64,000 bases of DNA. It comes from Mogibacterium sp. (lineage in GTDB: Bacteria > Bacillota > Clostridia > Peptostreptococcales > Anaerovoracaceae). The stretch covers positions 1 through 64,000 of the forward strand of contig JAFRKO010000037.1 of the NCBI GenBank assembly GCA_017431685.1, given 5' to 3'. Shown in pieces: positions 63,847 to 64,000 of this stretch (position 1 is its first letter; the number at the start of each line of letters is the position of its first letter). Both the position numbers and the translations under genes were made by a program. The notes under the pieces were generated by a model. That model saw only the letters and a list, made by a program, of their open reading frames with translations. It searched no databases and was not told the DNA's origin.

Positions 63847-64000
63847 CTAGAGATCGAATATGCTTATCTGTGCCGATTCAGGCAGCCCTCTGAACAGTCC
63901 GTGTTTTTTCAGATCTTCTATGTTAGTACCCGTGAGCTTGGTCCTTGATCTGACATCATCGAGAGTGTTGAATGGTTTCTCCGCATATGCCGATGCGAGC
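63847..64000 (-). CDS. polC: DNA polymerase III PolC, C-terminal end (partial)
   Basis: The last 51 residues of a minus-strand gene that continues beyond the window. The sequence ends LTGTNIEDLKKHGLFRGLP then ESAQISIFDL and stop at 63847-63849. This matches the C-terminus of Gram-positive PolC (helix-hairpin-helix end followed by GxLxGLPExxQxSLF). Only the tail is visible, so the identity is likely but not complete. Confidence 0.75.
   Translation of the reverse strand, partial: LASAYAEKPFNTLDDVRSRTKLTGTNIEDLKKHGLFRGLPESAQISIFDL

Noticed and set aside
1-64000. Mobile elements, prophage, defence islands or toxin-antitoxin pairs
   Set aside because: No transposase, integrase, recombinase, attachment repeats or known defence domains were found. 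SbcCD and nth are housekeeping repair genes.

Overview
The window looks like ordinary core chromosome from an anaerobic, low-to-moderate GC member of the Bacillota (class Clostridia). This rests on gene order (rimP-nusA-ylxR-infB-rbfA-nrnA-truB-ribF-rpsO-pnp and plsX-rnc-smc-ftsY), a PolC-type DNA polymerase end, a type A RNase P RNA, two butyrate kinase homologues and a large 2-hydroxyacyl-CoA dehydratase activase-like protein. A Family XIII / Peptostreptococcales-type butyrate or amino-acid fermenter would fit, but the genus cannot be fixed from sequence alone. Nearly everything is on the minus strand, so operons read from high to low coordinates. No tRNA, rRNA, IS element, prophage, integrase or CRISPR array was seen.

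Layout: 1-4392 activase-like protein, with a cut-off downstream gene at 1-17. 4462-4805 RNase P RNA. 4827-10229 trmK, rpoD, dnaG, dGTPase and an unknown acidic protein (the macromolecular-synthesis operon). 10338-11135 NAD kinase, plus strand. 11171-16699 rluA-type synthase, pheT, pheS and butyrate kinase 1. 16797-18873 a degenerate membrane pyrophosphatase homologue and secG. 18979-20939 tpiA-pgk. 21097-25420 sbcC-sbcD. 25535-38887 nth, an M50 protease, cls, miaB, gpsA, plsY, der, ftsY, smc, rnc and plsX (lipid synthesis, chromosome and secretion genes, many joined by 4-nt ATGA overlaps). 39072-43302 rlmN and ileS. 43489-43785 a small membrane protein, plus strand. 43822-56432 ppk1 and the pnp-to-rimP translation/RNA operon. 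56567-59620 a class A penicillin-binding protein. 59800-62293 a zinc/cadmium efflux module (P-type ATPase, separate HMA protein, ArsR repressor). 62390-63487 butyrate kinase 2. 63584-63841 a small plus-strand gene. 63847-64000 the end of polC.

I did not find a clearly new multi-gene system. The most interesting items are: (1) a membrane pyrophosphatase homologue that keeps the fold but has lost the catalytic loops, paired with secG; (2) an IleRS2-type isoleucyl-tRNA synthetase with a swapped G-x-H-H signature, the form linked to mupirocin hyper-resistance; (3) a LexA/DinR-like box between the promoter elements of a small uncharacterised gene next to polC; (4) a perfect 42-bp palindrome over the promoter of the metal-efflux operon; (5) pnp and polyphosphate kinase fused end to end as TAAATG; (6) a PBP1 with an approximately 290-residue cytoplasmic extension.
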